A stretch of 8,015 bases of DNA from Chloroflexota bacterium (lineage in GTDB: Bacteria > Chloroflexota > Limnocylindria > Limnocylindrales > CSP1-4). This document shows positions 6,749 to 8,015 of the stretch, piece by piece; the stretch's first letter is position 1; each line of letters opens with the position of its first letter. The translations under genes and the position numbers were made by a program. Where the stretch lies: NCBI GenBank assembly GCA_021790715.1, contig JAJYGK010000159.1, forward strand, positions 1-8,015. Direction: 5' to 3'. Below the pieces are notes generated by a model, which saw nothing but the letters and a program-made list of their open reading frames with translations, was not told the DNA's origin and made no database searches.

Positions 6749-7552
6749 GTGGCCCGCGCAGGCTCGGTGCCGCCTCCGCAGGCCGCCGGCGCACCCCTCA
6801 GCATCCTCGTCGACTTCGACGGCACCATCTCGCGGGCCGACATCACCGACGTCCTGCTCGCCTCGCACGCCACCGACCCCGAGTGGCGCGTACGCGACGA
6901 GGCGTACGTGGCCGGCCGTGTCGGGTCGCGCACGCTGCTCGCGTGGGACGCGACCATCCTGGAGCAGGACCGCGAGCGGCTCGAGGCGACGGTGCGCGGT
7001 CAGCCGCTCGACCCCTCCTTCCCCGGTTTCGCGCGCGAGATGCTCTCGCTTGGGGCCGTTCTCGAGGTGGTGAGCGACGGCCTCGGCTTCTACGTCGAGC
7101 CGTGCCTCGCCCGGATGGGCGCCGCCGGGGTGCCGGTGGCGACCGCGCGCATGGACTTCGATACCCGACCCTTCCGCCTCGACTTCCCGTACGGCCACCC
7201 CTCCTGCCTCGTGTGCGGCACGTGCAAGCGCGGGCGGGTCCTCGCGCATCGGTCCGCCGGCCGGTTCGTCGCGTTCGTCGGCGACGGCGAGAGCGACCGG
7301 TGGGCGGCCTGGTATGCGGACCTGGTGTTCGGCAAGGACCGTCTCGCCGACGTGTGCCGCGCCGGAGGCTGGGCGTTCCGCGAGTGGACGGACTTCACCG
7401 ACGTGGGACGGCAGGTGCGCGCGCTGATCGAGGAGGGCGGGATCCCCCGCACGACCGGCGAGCTCGCGGCGCTGCGATCGAGCCGGTCCGACCGGGAGCC
7501 GATCTGCGGGCCCGAGGTCTGGGGCGAGGGCCGCGTCGCGCCGGTGCGGTAG
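6749..7552 (+). CDS. MtnX-like HAD-IB family phosphatase
   Basis: A haloacid dehalogenase-superfamily phosphohydrolase of the phosphoserine phosphatase-like IB branch. Motif I is VDFDGTIS with nucleophile D22 and general acid/base D24. Motif II is VVSDG (S109). The CGTCKRG segment carries the likely motif III lysine K160, and motif IV is FVGDGESD (G178, D179, D183). A helical cap between motifs I and II starts at ADITDVLL. The CGxCK element and GDGESDRWAA followed by AD-VFGKD-L resemble MtnX, the methionine-salvage phosphatase acting on hydroxyketo-methylthiopentenyl phosphate, but no other salvage gene is nearby, so the substrate is open. The protein is 267 aa against roughly 220-235 for typical relatives; the extra length is a short N-terminal lead and about 35 C-terminal residues after the fold. 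Start is GTG at 6749 or the in-frame GTG at 6767; neither has a clear Shine-Dalgarno. It follows the small membrane protein by 10 bp, probably as one operon. Confidence 0.88.
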   Translation: MARAGSVPPPQAAGAPLSILVDFDGTISRADITDVLLASHATDPEWRVRDEAYVAGRVGSRTLLAWDATILEQDRERLEATVRGQPLDPSFPGFAREMLSLGAVLEVVSDGLGFYVEPCLARMGAAGVPVATARMDFDTRPFRLDFPYGHPSCLVCGTCKRGRVLAHRSAGRFVAFVGDGESDRWAAWYADLVFGKDRLADVCRAGGWAFREWTDFTDVGRQVRALIEEGGIPRTTGELAALRSSRSDREPICGPEVWGEGRVAPVR

Positions 7553-7566
7553 TCCGGTGCGGTAGT
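7541..7566 (+). repeat. 13-bp perfect tandem duplication across the phosphatase stop codon
   Basis: CCGGTGCGGTAGT occurs twice head to tail (7541-7553 and 7554-7566). The first copy encodes the last residues P-V-R and the TAG stop; the second copy repeats the same codons and stop just outside the gene. It looks like a replication slippage event and leaves the protein unchanged. Confidence 0.9.
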
Positions 7567-7573
7567 CCGGCTC

Positions 7574-7595
7574 CGTGGCCGGGCCCGCGGCCGTG
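7574..7595 (+). terminator. GC hairpin after the phosphatase gene
   Basis: CGTGGCCG (7574-7581) pairs with CGGCCGTG (7588-7595) around a 6-nt loop, giving eight pairs of which two are G-U. It begins about 22 nt after the stop. As with the other hairpins in the window, no T-tract follows. Confidence 0.4.
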
Positions 7596-7639
7596 CTCGA
7601 TGGGGCGCGGTGCCCGTTCGTCGATCTGCGGTGCGTCCC

Positions 7640-7729
7640 GCCCGCTGGTCGCGCGGCTCCACGGGTCGCGCGGGCGGACGCGGGGGGGTTCGTGCCCGCT
7701 GGTGTCGCGGGTCGCTCGGGCCCGCGGGT
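7640..7729. repeat. Degenerate direct repeat, 54-bp period
   Basis: GCCCGCTGGT is identical at 7640-7649 and 7694-7703. Ungapped comparison continues for about 26 further bases with 16 matches, so roughly 26 of 36 positions agree. Both copies are followed by G/C-rich CGCG-CGGG strings. It may be a decayed tandem duplication; the biased composition inflates similarity. Confidence 0.45.
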
Positions 7730-7773
7730 CATGCGCCCCCGCCGGCCCTGGGGACATGACCCCCCGCCAGCCC
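7730..7773. repeat. Imperfect 19-bp direct repeat
   Basis: CATGCGCCCCCGCCGGCCC (7730-7748) and CATGACCCCCCGCCAGCCC (7755-7773) match at 16 of 19 positions, offset by 25 bp. It adds to the repeat-rich character of the gene-free end. No function is apparent. Confidence 0.5.
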
Positions 7774-7806
7774 GTCCGGCCGGCCCCTCTGCGTATCTTG
7801 CGTGGA

Positions 7807-7991
7807 CGGAACCGTATGCGAGCGTGCCCTTCACCGGGCGATCGGCCGGGCTCGTGTCGCGCCGTCGCGGTGCCCCGCGGGCTCGCCGCTGAGCACGACC
7901 GAGCACGAATCGGGGGCCACGGCGTGGCCGCGAGGCGGCGGCGCCCGCCCCGCAGCGCGCCGGGCGGCCCGCACGGTCGGATACGGTTCCG
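7807..7991. repeat. 11-bp perfect inverted repeat enclosing 163 bp
   Basis: CGGAACCGTAT (7807-7817) is the exact reverse complement of ATACGGTTCCG (7981-7991). The sequence between them has no gene I can support. It could be paired operator sites ahead of a gene beyond the window or the ends of a small decayed element, but no target-site duplication was seen and chance cannot be excluded. Confidence 0.4.
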
Positions 7992-8015
7992 CCGGTGCAC
8001 GTTGCGCAGGCAAGA

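Larger units (their letters stand above)
7567..8015. other. Intergenic stretch without a convincing gene
   Basis: This right-hand end has several short open frames on both strands, but their translations are arginine/proline/alanine/glycine-rich with no recognisable motif, no good ribosome binding site and no strand preference. It contains the hairpin behind the phosphatase, degenerate direct repeats and an 11-bp inverted repeat (listed separately). The short direct repeat GAGCACGA also occurs at 7891-7898 and 7901-7908. A gene could begin just beyond 8015. No RNA gene was recognised. Confidence 0.6.

Noticed and set aside
4582..6957. 791-codon minus-strand open frame covering the kinase, 180-aa and membrane-protein genes
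   Set aside because: No motif, biased composition, and it lies opposite genes with recognised motifs or ribosome sites.
7575..7892. 105-codon plus-strand open frame starting with GTG after the phosphatase
   Set aside because: It starts inside the post-phosphatase hairpin, has no ribosome binding site, and its product is Arg/Pro/Ala/Gly-rich with no recognisable feature.
6671..8013. Several minus-strand open frames over the phosphatase gene and right end
   Set aside because: Arginine/proline-rich translations without ribosome sites or motifs, partly antisense to the phosphatase.

Overview
The window is a very GC-rich (about 70% or more by eye) bacterial chromosomal segment with seven protein-coding genes in two divergent blocks. 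The base composition, the stand-alone phosphoglucose isomerase of the transaldolase-fused (Tal-Pgi) type, and the style of the G6PDH and transketolase proteins suggest a high-GC Chloroflexota (for example a Limnocylindria-like lineage) or an actinobacterium. This placement is an inference and would need a database comparison. I see no rRNA, tRNA, CRISPR array, insertion sequence or phage gene.

Minus-strand block (1-4566): a sugar-phosphate operon transcribed tkt -> pgi -> zwf, with gaps of 62 and 61 bp. zwf runs off the left edge, so only its first 203 codons are present. Transketolase returns pentose phosphates to fructose-6-P, the isomerase converts fructose-6-P to glucose-6-P, and G6PDH oxidises it with production of reduced cofactor. 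Together these three could run a cyclic oxidative pentose phosphate pathway. No transaldolase gene lies between tkt and pgi.

Divergent region (4567-4713): a 147-bp spacer between tkt and a plus-strand sugar kinase. It has an AT-rich palindromic core (ACTATAGT) that can be read as a -10 element on both strands, and a 16-bp dyad (TACGA-N6-TCGTA) beside it.

Plus-strand block (4714-7552): a PfkB/ribokinase-family sugar kinase; a 180-aa protein that I do not recognise but which appears to consist of two tandem copies of one small alpha/beta unit; a 51-aa single-span membrane protein; and an MtnX-like HAD-IB phosphatase that starts 10 bp after the membrane protein. Three GC-rich hairpins without T-tracts lie 17-35 nt after the kinase, 180-aa protein and phosphatase stop codons, and a similar one follows pgi on the other strand.

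Right end (7553-8015): 463 bp with no convincing gene. It holds a 13-bp tandem duplication across the phosphatase stop codon, degenerate direct repeats and an 11-bp inverted repeat. Very long open frames antisense to the real genes are by-products of high GC and are not annotated.

Nothing here is clearly a new defence or mobile system. The most worthwhile leads are the internally duplicated 180-aa protein with its small membrane-protein neighbour, the shared divergent promoter, and the T-tract-less hairpins.
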